From positions 1 to 46,352 of the forward strand of contig DUZG01000009.1 in NCBI GenBank assembly GCA_013349585.1: a stretch of 46,352 nucleotides of DNA, written 5' to 3'. The notes beneath the pieces are model-generated. The model did not search any database and was not told where the DNA came from. It saw only the letters and a program-made list of their open reading frames with translations. Position 1 is the first letter of the stretch. Each line of letters opens with the position of its first letter. Made by a program: the position numbers and the translations under genes. The DNA comes from Nitrospinota bacterium. GTDB taxonomy: Bacteria; Nitrospinota; Nitrospinia; Nitrospinales; VA-1. Shown here piece after piece: positions 1 to 7,804 of the stretch.

Positions 1-474
1 AGTCTCGGCACTAAAAAATCTGACACTTTTTACTATTCAGGGTTTGCCAGAAATAACCTAGGAAGATATAAAGAGGCCATACCTTACTTTGAAAAAGCCA
101 TCAGTTTGAAACCTTTTAAGGCTGATTATTATTTCGACCTTGGGAACTCATATAATCATCTACAATTATTTGATGATGCCCTGTATCAGTTCCGAAAAAC
201 TCTAGAAATCGATCCAAACCATTATAAAGCCCACAATAATATGGGCACTATCTTCTGGGCTTTAGGGACCCTGGATCATGCAAAAGATGCTTTCGAGAAG
301 GTATTAAGCATTAAACCTGATATTCCCGCAATACATAATAACTTGGCAGCTATTCATGTAAAAAAAGGGGCTTATAAGAAAGCCATTCCACATTTAGAAA
401 AACTGATAAGCCTGCAACCAGAAAATATAAATGCCCAAAAATTACTGCAATTCTCACTTGGACAAATTAAATAA
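1..474 (+). CDS. TPR-repeat protein, C-terminal part (5' end outside window)
   Basis: The frame is open from the first base, so the gene begins upstream of the window. The visible ~157 residues are a run of about four tetratricopeptide repeats. Each carries the usual small/large hydrophobic pattern ending in phrases such as AISLKP, TLEIDPN, VLSIKPD and LISLQPEN. TPR arrays bind other proteins, so this is probably a scaffold or the tail of a larger enzyme. It stops 8 bases before the next gene, a membrane protein that also ends in TPRs, so the two are probably cotranscribed. An internal TTG near 106 could be read as a start, but the repeat pattern runs straight through it. The function beyond protein binding cannot be told. 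Confidence 0.8.
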   Translation, partial: SLGTKKSDTFYYSGFARNNLGRYKEAIPYFEKAISLKPFKADYYFDLGNSYNHLQLFDDALYQFRKTLEIDPNHYKAHNNMGTIFWALGTLDHAKDAFEKVLSIKPDIPAIHNNLAAIHVKKGAYKKAIPHLEKLISLQPENINAQKLLQFSLGQIK

Positions 475-482
475 GGAATTTC

Positions 483-2231
483 ATGGTCTCTAAATTTATA
501 GGTCCTCCCTCCACACATGCCCAAAAAATATATTGCAGCATAGCCTTGGCCTTAATTGGCATTCTTGTCTATGGAAATCATTTACAAAACACCTTTCAGT
601 TTGATAGCGTTTCCTACATAAAAAATAGTCTGAGCTTGAAGAATCCAGAGTCCATGCTGACCCTGCAATTCTGGATGTCGCATTTTTTTTCCAGAGGGCT
701 CCTGTCAGTTTCCATGGCACTTAACGCCCATCTTGATGAGTTGCAGCCCTTTGGCTATCACATGCTCAACCTCGCACTTCACATTTTTAATGCGATTCTA
801 ATTTTTTTTATTTTCAAAAAGGCATTACTTCATTTCAAAAATCAAATTGGCGAAAACAATGCTGCTATTTCTTTTTTCGCTGCAACTATCTTTCTAGTTC
901 ACCCCATTCAAACAGAATCTGTCATATATATTGTCAGTCGGTCTGAAGTTTTAGCAGCGACTTTTTATTTGTTTGCATTTTTATTATTCCAAATCTGCCT
1001 GAATCTACACAAGCGCGATTCACTACTAAAAAAACTTATACTACCTTTGGCCATACTGCTCTTACCCGTTATCGGTTTCAGTGCTAAACAAACGCTTGCG
1101 ACATTTCCGTTGATTATATTTTTGTACTATATATCTGTCTGCTCCTTAGATTCTCCTGTTATAAAATTTTTTCTCAATTGGAAATGGAAAATTCTAACCG
1201 CAGTACTATTATTTTTAAGCCTCCTTTTACACAAACTTCTCTCCGATGAGGCTTTCCTGATCGGGCCTTCGCAACCCAATGAAATGGTAGGCAGAGCATC
1301 GTATATGCTCAGCCAACCTGCTGTGGTTGTTTTCTACTACCTTAAAAAAATACTGTTCCCCATAAATTTAAATATCGATCCTGAGATTGAAGTAGTCACC
1401 CATCTTTTTTCTTTTAGTTTTATTGCAAGTATAATGGTGATCACTTTCATTGCTTATTATTTGTGGAAACAGAAAGCATGGCGGTTTTACATATTCTTCC
1501 TAGGCTGGTTTTTTATAATTCTCTCACCCTCTTCATCTATTGTTACCTTGCATGACCTTGCGGCAGAACATCGGGTATACCTGGCTTTACCCGGTATAAT
1601 TTTTATTTTGGCCTACGGATTATTCAAAATTTTAAAAAATAAAAAAATAAGTATCTTAATTTTATGCGGACTAACTCTTTTCCTGGGAACATTAAGTATC
1701 AAAAGGAATATGATCTGGAAAACCGAATTATCTTTATGGCAAGACACCTATAAAAAATCGCCGGACAAGCTTCGCCCTTTAATCAATCTAGCTAGGGCTA
1801 ATAGTATAGAAGGGAATAGTGAAGATGCAGTCCGGTATTATGAGGAAGCTCTTTCCAAAGGACCCGGTGTTTTTGTTATTCAATATAATTTGGGTGAGCT
1901 ATATCTTAAGGAAGGTCGAGTTGAAGAGGCGATCCTGCGTTTCCAATCTGCCCTTAAGCTAAAGCCAGAAATTCCCGAAACTTATGCCAATTTGGGAAAG
2001 ATATATTTATCCCTAAAAAAATGGAAATTAGCTGATATTTATTTTAAAAAATGTATCGAGATTGATTCCCGATTTTCGCATGTTTTTAAAAACCTAGGCG
2101 TACTTCATTTTTACCATTTAAAAAATCTGAAAGAGAGTCTGTTTTATTTTTCCCGATCTCTGGCCTTAGACCCTAAGCAGGCAGAAGCCAACGAAATCAG
2201 GAAACTTCTCCAGCATTACCCCACTCCCTAA
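483..2231 (+). CDS. TMTC-like integral membrane protein with C-terminal TPRs (putative GT-C glycosyltransferase)
   Basis: The protein has 582 residues. The first ~410 are strongly hydrophobic, with about ten membrane segments. The last ~165 are TPRs, with units ending in LSKGPG, LKLKPE and IEIDSR. Near residues 138-156 is HPIQTESVIYIVSRSE, which resembles the HPxxTEAVxxIVxRxE loop of the TMTC/DUF1736 family. Eukaryotic TMTCs are GT-C O-mannosyltransferases, and bacterial members are mostly uncharacterised. FQFDSVSYI near residue 38 is where such enzymes carry an early acidic loop. The start has an AAGGA sequence 5-6 bases upstream. The gene follows the TPR gene by 8 bases. A role in glycosylating an exported protein or lipid is inferred from the family. 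The final gene ends close to a convergent gene, with no obvious terminator between them. Confidence 0.75.
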   Translation: MVSKFIGPPSTHAQKIYCSIALALIGILVYGNHLQNTFQFDSVSYIKNSLSLKNPESMLTLQFWMSHFFSRGLLSVSMALNAHLDELQPFGYHMLNLALHIFNAILIFFIFKKALLHFKNQIGENNAAISFFAATIFLVHPIQTESVIYIVSRSEVLAATFYLFAFLLFQICLNLHKRDSLLKKLILPLAILLLPVIGFSAKQTLATFPLIIFLYYISVCSLDSPVIKFFLNWKWKILTAVLLFLSLLLHKLLSDEAFLIGPSQPNEMVGRASYMLSQPAVVVFYYLKKILFPINLNIDPEIEVVTHLFSFSFIASIMVITFIAYYLWKQKAWRFYIFFLGWFFIILSPSSSIVTLHDLAAEHRVYLALPGIIFILAYGLFKILKNKKISILILCGLTLFLGTLSIKRNMIWKTELSLWQDTYKKSPDKLRPLINLARANSIEGNSEDAVRYYEEALSKGPGVFVIQYNLGELYLKEGRVEEAILRFQSALKLKPEIPETYANLGKIYLSLKKWKLADIYFKKCIEIDSRFSHVFKNLGVLHFYHLKNLKESLFYFSRSLALDPKQAEANEIRKLLQHYPTP

Positions 2232-2263
2232 ATCAACCTACTTCCTGCGTTAGCTCATCAGGG

Positions 2264-3319
2264 CTATTTGTGTTCTGCGTCGTCGAGAGCCGACTCTGCT
2301 TTTACTTCTGCATTCATCAAGGAACTCAAAGATATATGGTCGCTGAGGATGAAGTAAAACCCGCCTGCGAATACTACTAAAAACGAAGACGCCCACACCA
2401 CCATGCCGAAACTGACGGCGGTCACTTCTGCTTCGCCCATTATTTTGTGCAAGGCTATCAGTACCCCTGCGTTGTAAGAACCAAGAAAGGCCGGGGTGGG
2501 TAACACGGTAATGAAGATACAAACCATCACGGTCAAAATTAGGAGAGAGTCCACCGACCGGTTTTGCAGATCAAAAGCAAAGTAAAAGGGATAATACAAC
2601 GCTACGATCAGCGTCCATGTCAAAACCGAGAACAGGGTGATCTGCATTAAAGCTTTTTTATCTTTGATGATCTGGCATCCCAGAGCAAACTCACCCACCA
2701 TGTAAATTATTTTTTCTTTCCATTTTTCAGTTAGGGGGCGAATGAACCATCCTATCCACGATTTTACTTTTTCTTCCCGCCAGACAAGCAGAAACATGAA
2801 CCCCAACAAACCAAAAACTAGAATAAAGCAAACGCGGCCAAACCCTATCGCCATGCTCTGCACGGAAACCCCTGAAAAGGTCAGGTTGGCATCGAACATT
2901 TCTGCATTGAACACAAAGACCCAGACGAACATGGCCATCAGGCAAATAAGGTCAAACAGCCGTTCAACGATGATCGTTGAAAACGCACCGGAAAAGGTAA
3001 TGTTATGTTTTTTTCCTACCACATAAGCTCGTATTATTTCACCTGCTCTGGCCGGAAGGATGCTCCCCATAAACCCAATCATCAAGGGTGAATAAATCTC
3101 TTTCACGGGGATCTGCTTAAAAGGCCGCAACAGAATCTGCCAACGATAAGCGCGGGTAACGTAACTGAGACAAATGAGTGCCAGACCCGGCAGCATGTAT
3201 ATGAGCTCTGCATTTTTTAATGAGGTTGCCAACTCTTCAAAGGAAACGTTTCGCAGGGTGTAATAAAGTGCTCCGAATGCTATGACAAACCCTATTAACG
3301 ATTGTCGGATTTTTTTCAA
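2264..3319 (-). CDS. UPF0104 / lysylphosphatidylglycerol synthase transmembrane-domain protein
   Basis: This is a 351-residue integral membrane protein with about eight membrane segments. It shows the family features ARAYRWQILLRP-like (residues ~55-67: TRAYRWQILLRP), then GFMGSILPARAGEIIRAYVVGKK (positions ~82-104), then an IVERLFDL segment. This is the YbhN/AglD2-like domain also found as the flippase part of MprF. Stand-alone members are thought to move or regulate membrane lipids or glycan intermediates, but their substrates are mostly unknown. The start is TTG, 7 bases after a GAGG ribosome site, and the start codon overlaps the ribF stop (TTGA). Translation is therefore probably coupled to ribF. 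The last residues (VKAESALDDAEHK) form a charged cytoplasmic tail. Confidence 0.85.
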   Translation of the reverse strand: MKKIRQSLIGFVIAFGALYYTLRNVSFEELATSLKNAELIYMLPGLALICLSYVTRAYRWQILLRPFKQIPVKEIYSPLMIGFMGSILPARAGEIIRAYVVGKKHNITFSGAFSTIIVERLFDLICLMAMFVWVFVFNAEMFDANLTFSGVSVQSMAIGFGRVCFILVFGLLGFMFLLVWREEKVKSWIGWFIRPLTEKWKEKIIYMVGEFALGCQIIKDKKALMQITLFSVLTWTLIVALYYPFYFAFDLQNRSVDSLLILTVMVCIFITVLPTPAFLGSYNAGVLIALHKIMGEAEVTAVSFGMVVWASSFLVVFAGGFYFILSDHISLSSLMNAEVKAESALDDAEHK

Positions 3320-4245
3320 TTTGATTCCTCAAGCAAGATTTTGGCTTTTTCAATATCTTTATTGATCTGTACGACCAATTCTTCTTTCGACTTGAACTCT
3401 ACTTCGCTACGGATACGGGAGATAAACTCCACTTCGATTTCTTTGCCGTAAATCACTTGGTTGAAATCGAAGATATGGACTTCTACGCTCAACCTGTCGC
3501 GGTGGAAGGTAGGGTTGAATCCGATATTCGCTACTGCATCGTAGGATTTTTTTTTATAGATCATACGCACGGCATAAACGCCTGTTCCCGGAATTTGAAC
3601 TTTGCTGGTGTCGATATTAGCGGTGGGAAACCCGATAGCCTGTCCTGTTTTATACCCGGCAACAACCGGTCCCACTATAGAGTAATAGCGACCCAGAAAT
3701 TTTCGCGCCGACTCCATATTTCCCGATTCGATTGCTTCACGTACATGGGAACTGCTAACGGTTAACCCATCGAGTTGGAACGGTTCGACCACATGAACGA
3801 TGAAACCAAATTCTTCTCCCATTTTTTTCAGATAGGGAATGGTGCCTTCGCGACCACGGCCGAAGGCGTAGTCGAACCCGACCACCATTTCTTTAACGCC
3901 AATTTTTTCGCTGAGAATATTTTTCGAAAAGTCGCGCGGTCGTTGGTCGGCAAACTGACGTGTGAAATCGGCGCAAATGACGCTATCAATATTACAGGCT
4001 TCGATGAGTTCCATTTTTTTGTGAAAATGGGTCAACAGGGGCGGAACTTTTTCGGGAGCAATGATTTTTAATGGATGTGGCTCGAACGTGAACGCAATGG
4101 AGATGCCACCTTTTTCAAGTGCAATCTCAGCCGCTTTGCGAAAAAGAATCTGGTGACCTACATGCACCCCGTCAAAATTGCCCAAAGTCACCACAGGGTA
4201 GGGAAGGGGACCGCTTATATTTTTAGTTCCGCGTACTATTTTCAT
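3316..4245 (-). CDS. ribF: Bifunctional riboflavin kinase / FAD synthetase
   Basis: This cytoplasmic enzyme phosphorylates riboflavin to FMN and then adenylates FMN to FAD. At 309 residues it is the normal length. The N-terminal FAD-synthetase (nucleotidyltransferase) part shows TLGNFDGVHVGHQ (~20-32), GFDYAFGRGREG (~122-133) and SSSHVREAI (~163-171). The C-terminal flavokinase part shows GYKTGQAIGFPTANID (~197-212), GVYAVRM, NIGFNPTF and EVHIFDF followed by YGKEIEVEF. The stop overlaps the TTG start of the UPF0104 gene, so the two form an operon. Upstream, 141 bases separate it from the divergent tatB-like gene. No FMN riboswitch is recognisable in that space, as expected for a kinase gene rather than a biosynthesis operon. 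Confidence 0.95.
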   Translation of the reverse strand: MKIVRGTKNISGPLPYPVVTLGNFDGVHVGHQILFRKAAEIALEKGGISIAFTFEPHPLKIIAPEKVPPLLTHFHKKMELIEACNIDSVICADFTRQFADQRPRDFSKNILSEKIGVKEMVVGFDYAFGRGREGTIPYLKKMGEEFGFIVHVVEPFQLDGLTVSSSHVREAIESGNMESARKFLGRYYSIVGPVVAGYKTGQAIGFPTANIDTSKVQIPGTGVYAVRMIYKKKSYDAVANIGFNPTFHRDRLSVEVHIFDFNQVIYGKEIEVEFISRIRSEVEFKSKEELVVQINKDIEKAKILLEESN

Positions 4246-4327
4246 AAATCTGACTTCAGTTTACCTCAATGGCCTGATTTTTCAAGCCCCCGGCCTATAG
4301 AACTGTAAAATAGTTTCCCCTGAACAG

Positions 4328-4356
4328 ATGAAAATTGGCTCTAATTCTGCTAATAT
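4328..4356 (+). promoter_or_regulatory. Candidate sigma-70 promoter for the tatB-like gene
   Basis: ATGAAA (4328-4333) lies 17 bases before TAATAT (4351-4356), and the -10 box is preceded by TG one base away, giving an extended -10. The match to the -35 consensus is only moderate. It sits 30 bases upstream of the tatB-like start in the divergent ribF/tatB intergenic space. Confidence 0.35.
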
Positions 4357-4386
4357 AACCCTACCCGAATAATAAGGAGCATTTGA

Positions 4387-4680
4387 ATGTTTGATATCGG
4401 ATTTTTTGAGCTGATGGTAATCATGGGAATCGCCGTTGTGGTGATTGGCCCACAGAACCTTCCTAAACTCGCAAAAGCAATCGGCAAAGGCTGGGGGGAG
4501 TTTCAACATACTTTTAGCGGACTGAAACAGGACGTTATGGACGAAGCCGAAGGCCTCAAACAAACTGTTAATATAGATGCTCTGGAACAAGATATTGGAG
4601 CCGCTACCAAAATCGATGTCGATGTCAACCTTGCCGAAATGGAACTGGATATCGCTGGCGATATCAAAAAAGACCTCTAG
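4387..4680 (+). CDS. tatB: Sec-independent translocase subunit, TatB/TatA family
   Basis: This 97-residue protein has the standard TatA/B layout: one N-terminal membrane helix (residues ~3-21), a hinge glycine-proline, an amphipathic helix and a charged tail. MFDIGFFEL and GPQNLPKLAKAIG resemble TatB (E. coli MFDIGFSEL and GPQRLP) more than TatA, so I call it TatB-like. In many bacteria a single protein of this type serves both roles. It would sit in the inner membrane with TatC and export folded, twin-arginine-signal proteins; tatC is not in the window. The ribosome site AAGGAG lies 7 bases before the ATG. A terminator follows 50 bases downstream, so it is probably a monocistronic unit. Confidence 0.85.
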   Translation: MFDIGFFELMVIMGIAVVVIGPQNLPKLAKAIGKGWGEFQHTFSGLKQDVMDEAEGLKQTVNIDALEQDIGAATKIDVDVNLAEMELDIAGDIKKDL

Positions 4681-4731
4681 GCAGGGCAAATCCTACAACA
4701 AAAGGTCTATTCTTTTTTATCGATACCGTTC

Positions 4732-4759
4732 CCATCAAGCTTCTAGATGGAGTTTTTTT
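4732..4759 (+). terminator. Rho-independent terminator after the tatB-like gene
   Basis: CCATC (4732-4736) pairs with GATGG (4746-4750). Inside these, AG pairs with CT around a CTT loop with an A/A mismatch. A run of seven T (4753-4759) follows directly. The stem is short but the position after tatB and the T-run fit a terminator. Confidence 0.6.
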
Positions 4760-4859
4760 AACCCGTCTCCCTAAACCTCCCTCACTAGAATAATATCTTG
4801 TTACTATGCCGATAGCGTTCTGACCTTTTGAGCCCAGTGTCACGCTGGTGCGGAGCAGT

Positions 4860-5255
4860 ATGATTAGTTCTGTTACATTTCATCCATTTATTTCGCATTT
4901 TCCACCCGCTTTATTTGTTGCGGGACTGGCCCTGCTTTATCTGTCCAAAAAGAGAAACGATCCGAAACTCGGTTCCGCCGCGAGTTTTAATTTCAGTCTT
5001 GGATTGATGGCTGCTGTTGTCGCCAGCTTTTCAGGAATGGTTTCGGTCGATATCAATTTGCGCACAACTATAGATGTCGAAGGGCACCAAGGTTATTCTT
5101 TCCTGTTCACTGTCCTATACGGTTTTGTTACCGGTTATTCCTACACCAGTTCTTTTTCTAAAACAGCTCAAGGCTTTTACGTTGTCGGATTGTTGACCAT
5201 GTGCATTTGCCTTTTTTCGGGTTATCAGCTTGTTCACTCGGCGTGGGGCCCATAG
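4860..5255 (+). CDS. DUF2231-type membrane protein
   Basis: This is a small four-helix membrane protein of about 131 residues. It has the DUF2231 signature near its N-terminus (HPFISHFPPALFVAG) and a C-terminal GYQLVHSAWG that parallels the GGELVH end of its neighbour. I chose ATG 4860, which has GGAG 4 bases upstream, over GTG 4848, which has no ribosome site. The conserved histidines at membrane faces suggest cofactor or metal binding, and DUF2231 proteins often lie near redox or cytochrome genes, but the function is unknown. It is convergent with a second DUF2231 gene at 5323-5754. The stop codon lies inside a repeated motif (5241-5258). Confidence 0.75.
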   Translation: MISSVTFHPFISHFPPALFVAGLALLYLSKKRNDPKLGSAASFNFSLGLMAAVVASFSGMVSVDINLRTTIDVEGHQGYSFLFTVLYGFVTGYSYTSSFSKTAQGFYVVGLLTMCICLFSGYQLVHSAWGP

Positions 5256-5258
5256 GTC
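5241..5258 (+). repeat. Dispersed 3'-end motif, copy a
   Basis: GCGTGGGGCCCATAGGTC spans the stop codon of the first DUF2231 gene. It matches the 11473-11490 copy after hisG at 17 of 18 positions. The downstream bases (AGGGCTCGAAC) also resemble the copies after dxr and dusB. Confidence 0.45.
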
Positions 5259-5322
5259 AGGGCTCGAACTGCTAGCAAAACTATTCAGGCCTAACAATAT
5301 GTCTGCCTTATGGGGTATAGGC

Positions 5323-5754
5323 CTATTGCCTCCATCCACTGGCTGGAAGTTCGAAACGATGGACTAGTTCGCCCCCGTAGTAACCGGTTCGGAGCAAACA
5401 GACGAGACCCGCGGCAAGAGCTAGAAAGTAAACCAATCGACCGAGTGGGCTACGGAAGTAGCGGGAAACAACCATAGCAATAAGGAAAGTACCTGCAGTG
5501 AGAAAAGCAAAACACAGGTGACCGGAAAGAAAGTCTTTAAATTTTTCCGTATTACCCAGACTCAACATCCCCAGAAAACCCACCAACAAAACTGGAAAAA
5601 TACACCAGAACCCTAAACGCGTGTTGAACCGACCTGCCGTTGCAACCACCTCATCTTTTCTTAAACTGCCATATATTTCAAACACCACACCGCTGGTTAA
5701 TAATGCAACGGGAAAATGAACAATTAAGGGATGCAGCTTTGCAAAAAATATCAT
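5323..5754 (-). CDS. DUF2231-type membrane protein
   Basis: This 143-residue protein is predicted to have four membrane helices. It opens with FFAKLHPLIVHFPVALLTSG, the typical DUF2231 start with HP and HFP histidines. It closes with TGYYGGELVHRFE, matching the family's GxxGGxLVxxxG end. Its ATG overlaps the stop of the upstream TrmH-family gene (ATGA), so it is translationally coupled to it. The function is unknown. Its convergent partner at 4860-5255 is a diverged relative, so the two may make a heteromeric membrane unit, which is inference. Confidence 0.8.
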   Translation of the reverse strand: MIFFAKLHPLIVHFPVALLTSGVVFEIYGSLRKDEVVATAGRFNTRLGFWCIFPVLLVGFLGMLSLGNTEKFKDFLSGHLCFAFLTAGTFLIAMVVSRYFRSPLGRLVYFLALAAGLVCLLRTGYYGGELVHRFELPASGWRQ

Positions 5755-6578
5755 TTAGATTTTGTTGATTTTTTACTGCTACTTCTTCGCCGATCAAGGT
5801 CTGCCAACATTATACCCGCCGCTACGGAAACGTTTAAGGATTGCATATCACCTTTGCCGGGAATGGTAACAAGAGTATCGCAACGGCTTTTTACACGGTC
5901 TGAAAGACCTTCATGTTCATTGCCAAGTACTAGCACAGCAGGAAAACGAACCTTTGCTGAACTTAGGGAATCCTTTGCATTTGGGTCGGCGCCAATTACA
6001 CACCAGCCTTGCTCGCGACAATCTCTCAGCGAGGAAGATAGATCGCTGCTGTTATAAACTGGGACAGACTCCCATCCGCCTTCTGCCAATCTTGCGGCTG
6101 AGGGGGTAATACCTGTCACCTTTCCCGTGCCGGGTACTACCAAACCGTGCACTCCGAAATAAGCGCAGCTTCGTATGATCGCGCCCTGGTTATGAGGGTT
6201 GTCGATACCATCGAGAGCCACCACCATTCCGTTCTCAGGAATGCTGCCACGAATTAATTTATGCACCGATCCGCAATTGCGGGGACGCACCACCATGACA
6301 ATCCCTTCGTGATGCATTGCCGACGCTACTTTGTTTAATGATTCTTGATCCAGCTGGCGAAAAGGAAGCTTCTTCTCCGCACACCACGCTTTTGCTTCTT
6401 TCAATTCTGTTGCTCGGGCACGACTGAAAAACAAGCGTAGCAAACTTTCAGGGCGTTTTTTAAACGCACTCATGCAAGCGTTCCAACCATAAAGAGTAAA
6501 CTCTTCCTGTTTTTTATGTTTTGCCCTATCGCCATCGGAATGGGTCTTCTGAAATATATTTGGTTCTTTATCAATCAC
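5751..6578 (-). CDS. TrmH-family (SPOUT) RNA 2'-O-methyltransferase, TrmG/YfiF-like
   Basis: The protein has 275 residues. An N-terminal substrate-binding region (LYGWNACMSAFKKRPESLLRLFF, ~28-50) precedes a SPOUT domain. The SPOUT motifs are ALDGIDNPHNQGAIIRSCAYFG (~140-161), VLVLGNEHEGLS (~227-238) and IPGKGDMQSLNVSVAAGIML (~249-268), which together form the trefoil-knot S-adenosylmethionine site. It would methylate a ribose 2'-OH in rRNA or tRNA. The N-terminal wording (GxNACxxxFxxRPExxxRxFF) is closest to E. coli YfiF/TrmG rather than to RlmB, but the exact target is not certain. The start is GTG at 6576-6578. The stop overlaps the downstream DUF2231 start. The lysine/serine-rich C-terminal tail ends in KKSTKSK. 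Confidence 0.85.
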   Translation of the reverse strand: MIDKEPNIFQKTHSDGDRAKHKKQEEFTLYGWNACMSAFKKRPESLLRLFFSRARATELKEAKAWCAEKKLPFRQLDQESLNKVASAMHHEGIVMVVRPRNCGSVHKLIRGSIPENGMVVALDGIDNPHNQGAIIRSCAYFGVHGLVVPGTGKVTGITPSAARLAEGGWESVPVYNSSDLSSSLRDCREQGWCVIGADPNAKDSLSSAKVRFPAVLVLGNEHEGLSDRVKSRCDTLVTIPGKGDMQSLNVSVAAGIMLADLDRRRSSSKKSTKSK

Positions 6579-6758
6579 AATTATTAACTCACAAAAAAAT
6601 TTAAATCAAAAATTTAGGGGCTAGCCTAGCTCTCTAAGTATCAACCCCCTATGCCCACTTATCTGGGGGAATTATTAATAAACCATTAGCCAGAAGTGGA
6701 ACAGTCAAAGTTCGCCCAACCCAGCCTTGACCTATTTCCTCGACGGCGAATGGCCCGG
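6579..6758. other. Intergenic spacer with a 3'-motif copy
   Basis: 180 bases lie between dusB and the TrmH-family gene, both on the minus strand. They hold the dispersed motif copy at 6710-6736 and a GC-rich/AT-rich junction. No further gene is visible. A promoter for the TrmH-family gene probably lies here, but I cannot pick a convincing one. Confidence 0.5.
6710..6736 (-). repeat. Dispersed 3'-end motif, copy downstream of dusB
   Basis: Read on the minus strand, AATAGGTCAAGGCT is followed by GGGTTGGGCGAAC, starting about 23 bases after the dusB stop. The copy at 23940-23964, after the STAS gene, shares GGTCAAGGCT, a 3-base spacer and TTGGGCGAAC. Confidence 0.5.
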
Positions 6759-7799
6759 TTAGCCGTGGCCGCCCATCATAAATTCTTCGTTATCGTCAAA
6801 ACGGAGAGGTCGCTCGTTTTGAAAGAATTCTTCCACCTTTTCCATTACCTCGCCGGTGGTCATGCACTCGAACATACTCCTGCGGAATTTTGCAGCTCCC
6901 GGGTTTCCGAACGCAAGCCAAGCCGAAAATTTGCGTAACAAAATGAGTATAAACCGCGTGTCGTAATGCTCATCTAAACTTTTTCGGTAGCGATGGATTA
7001 TTTTCAAGCAAGAGCTATCGTTATTCAACCCGACGCATTCATTAAATATTCCGGGATTACGCAAAGCACCTCTACCTATCATAACCGCATCGACTTTTGA
7101 TTCCTCCAGTCTTCTCTTTGCTTGTTCAGCACTGCGAATATCTCCATTACCGATGATAGGAAGTTTAGCCTTCTCTTTAACTTCTGCCATTAAGTTCCAA
7201 TTGGCTTTACCTTCATAGCCTTGAGCGCGAGTGCGCCCGTGTATTGCCACCCATTCGCAGCCTGAATTATAGGCTGCCTTGACGCATTCGTGTACCGTCA
7301 GTTCTTCTTCATTCCACCCGGTACGCATTTTCACTGTAAGGGGTAGCCGAATGCCTTTTTTTACAGTAGAAAGAAATTTTTCCAGATAGGCCGGGTCGCG
7401 TAGCAATGCGGCCCCACAACCTTTTTTAACTACCTTTTTGACCGGACAGCCAAGGTTGATATCAATAAAATGCGCGCCGGTAGACTCTACAAACTCAGAG
7501 GCTCGCACAATATCTTCTGCTGATTCACCAAATAGCTGGATGCCGACAATAGATTTAGAATTTGCATGAACCCGCATCATTTTTTGGGTTTTCTCGGAGT
7601 TGTACAAAAGTCCTTTAGCAGAAACCAGCTCTGAGATTAAAACACCCGCATTCATTTCATCCATCAGCTGTCGAAAACAAACATCGGTGATACCCGCCAT
7701 AGGTGCAAGCCAGAATGGATTGCGCGCCTTGGCAAACAGACCTTCAGTTTCTTGCGCAAAATTTTCGCGAGCAGGATGTGGTGGGGTAAAGGTGTTCAT
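6759..7799 (-). CDS. dusB: tRNA-dihydrouridine synthase (DusB type)
   Basis: This is a flavoenzyme that reduces specific uridines of tRNA to dihydrouridine using NADPH. The 346 residues show the TIM-barrel Dus features: WLAPMAGITDVCFR (~31-44), IQLFGES (~88-94), IDINLGCPVKKVVKKGCGAALLRDP (positions ~113-137, with the catalytic cysteine in KKGCGAAL), VKMRTGW (~156-162), AIHGRTRAQGY and IGNGDIRS for FMN phosphate binding. The sequence is most like DusB. It lies 5 bases downstream of the RluA-type gene and so belongs to the same minus-strand run of RNA-modification genes. Confidence 0.92.
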   Translation of the reverse strand: MNTFTPPHPARENFAQETEGLFAKARNPFWLAPMAGITDVCFRQLMDEMNAGVLISELVSAKGLLYNSEKTQKMMRVHANSKSIVGIQLFGESAEDIVRASEFVESTGAHFIDINLGCPVKKVVKKGCGAALLRDPAYLEKFLSTVKKGIRLPLTVKMRTGWNEEELTVHECVKAAYNSGCEWVAIHGRTRAQGYEGKANWNLMAEVKEKAKLPIIGNGDIRSAEQAKRRLEESKVDAVMIGRGALRNPGIFNECVGLNNDSSCLKIIHRYRKSLDEHYDTRFILILLRKFSAWLAFGNPGAAKFRRSMFECMTTGEVMEKVEEFFQNERPLRFDDNEEFMMGGHG

Positions 7800-7804
7800 T
7801 GAGT

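Noticed and set aside
4246-4386. FMN riboswitch upstream of ribF
   Set aside because: The 141-base spacer has none of the conserved RFN blocks that I could recognise and is shared with the tatB promoter.
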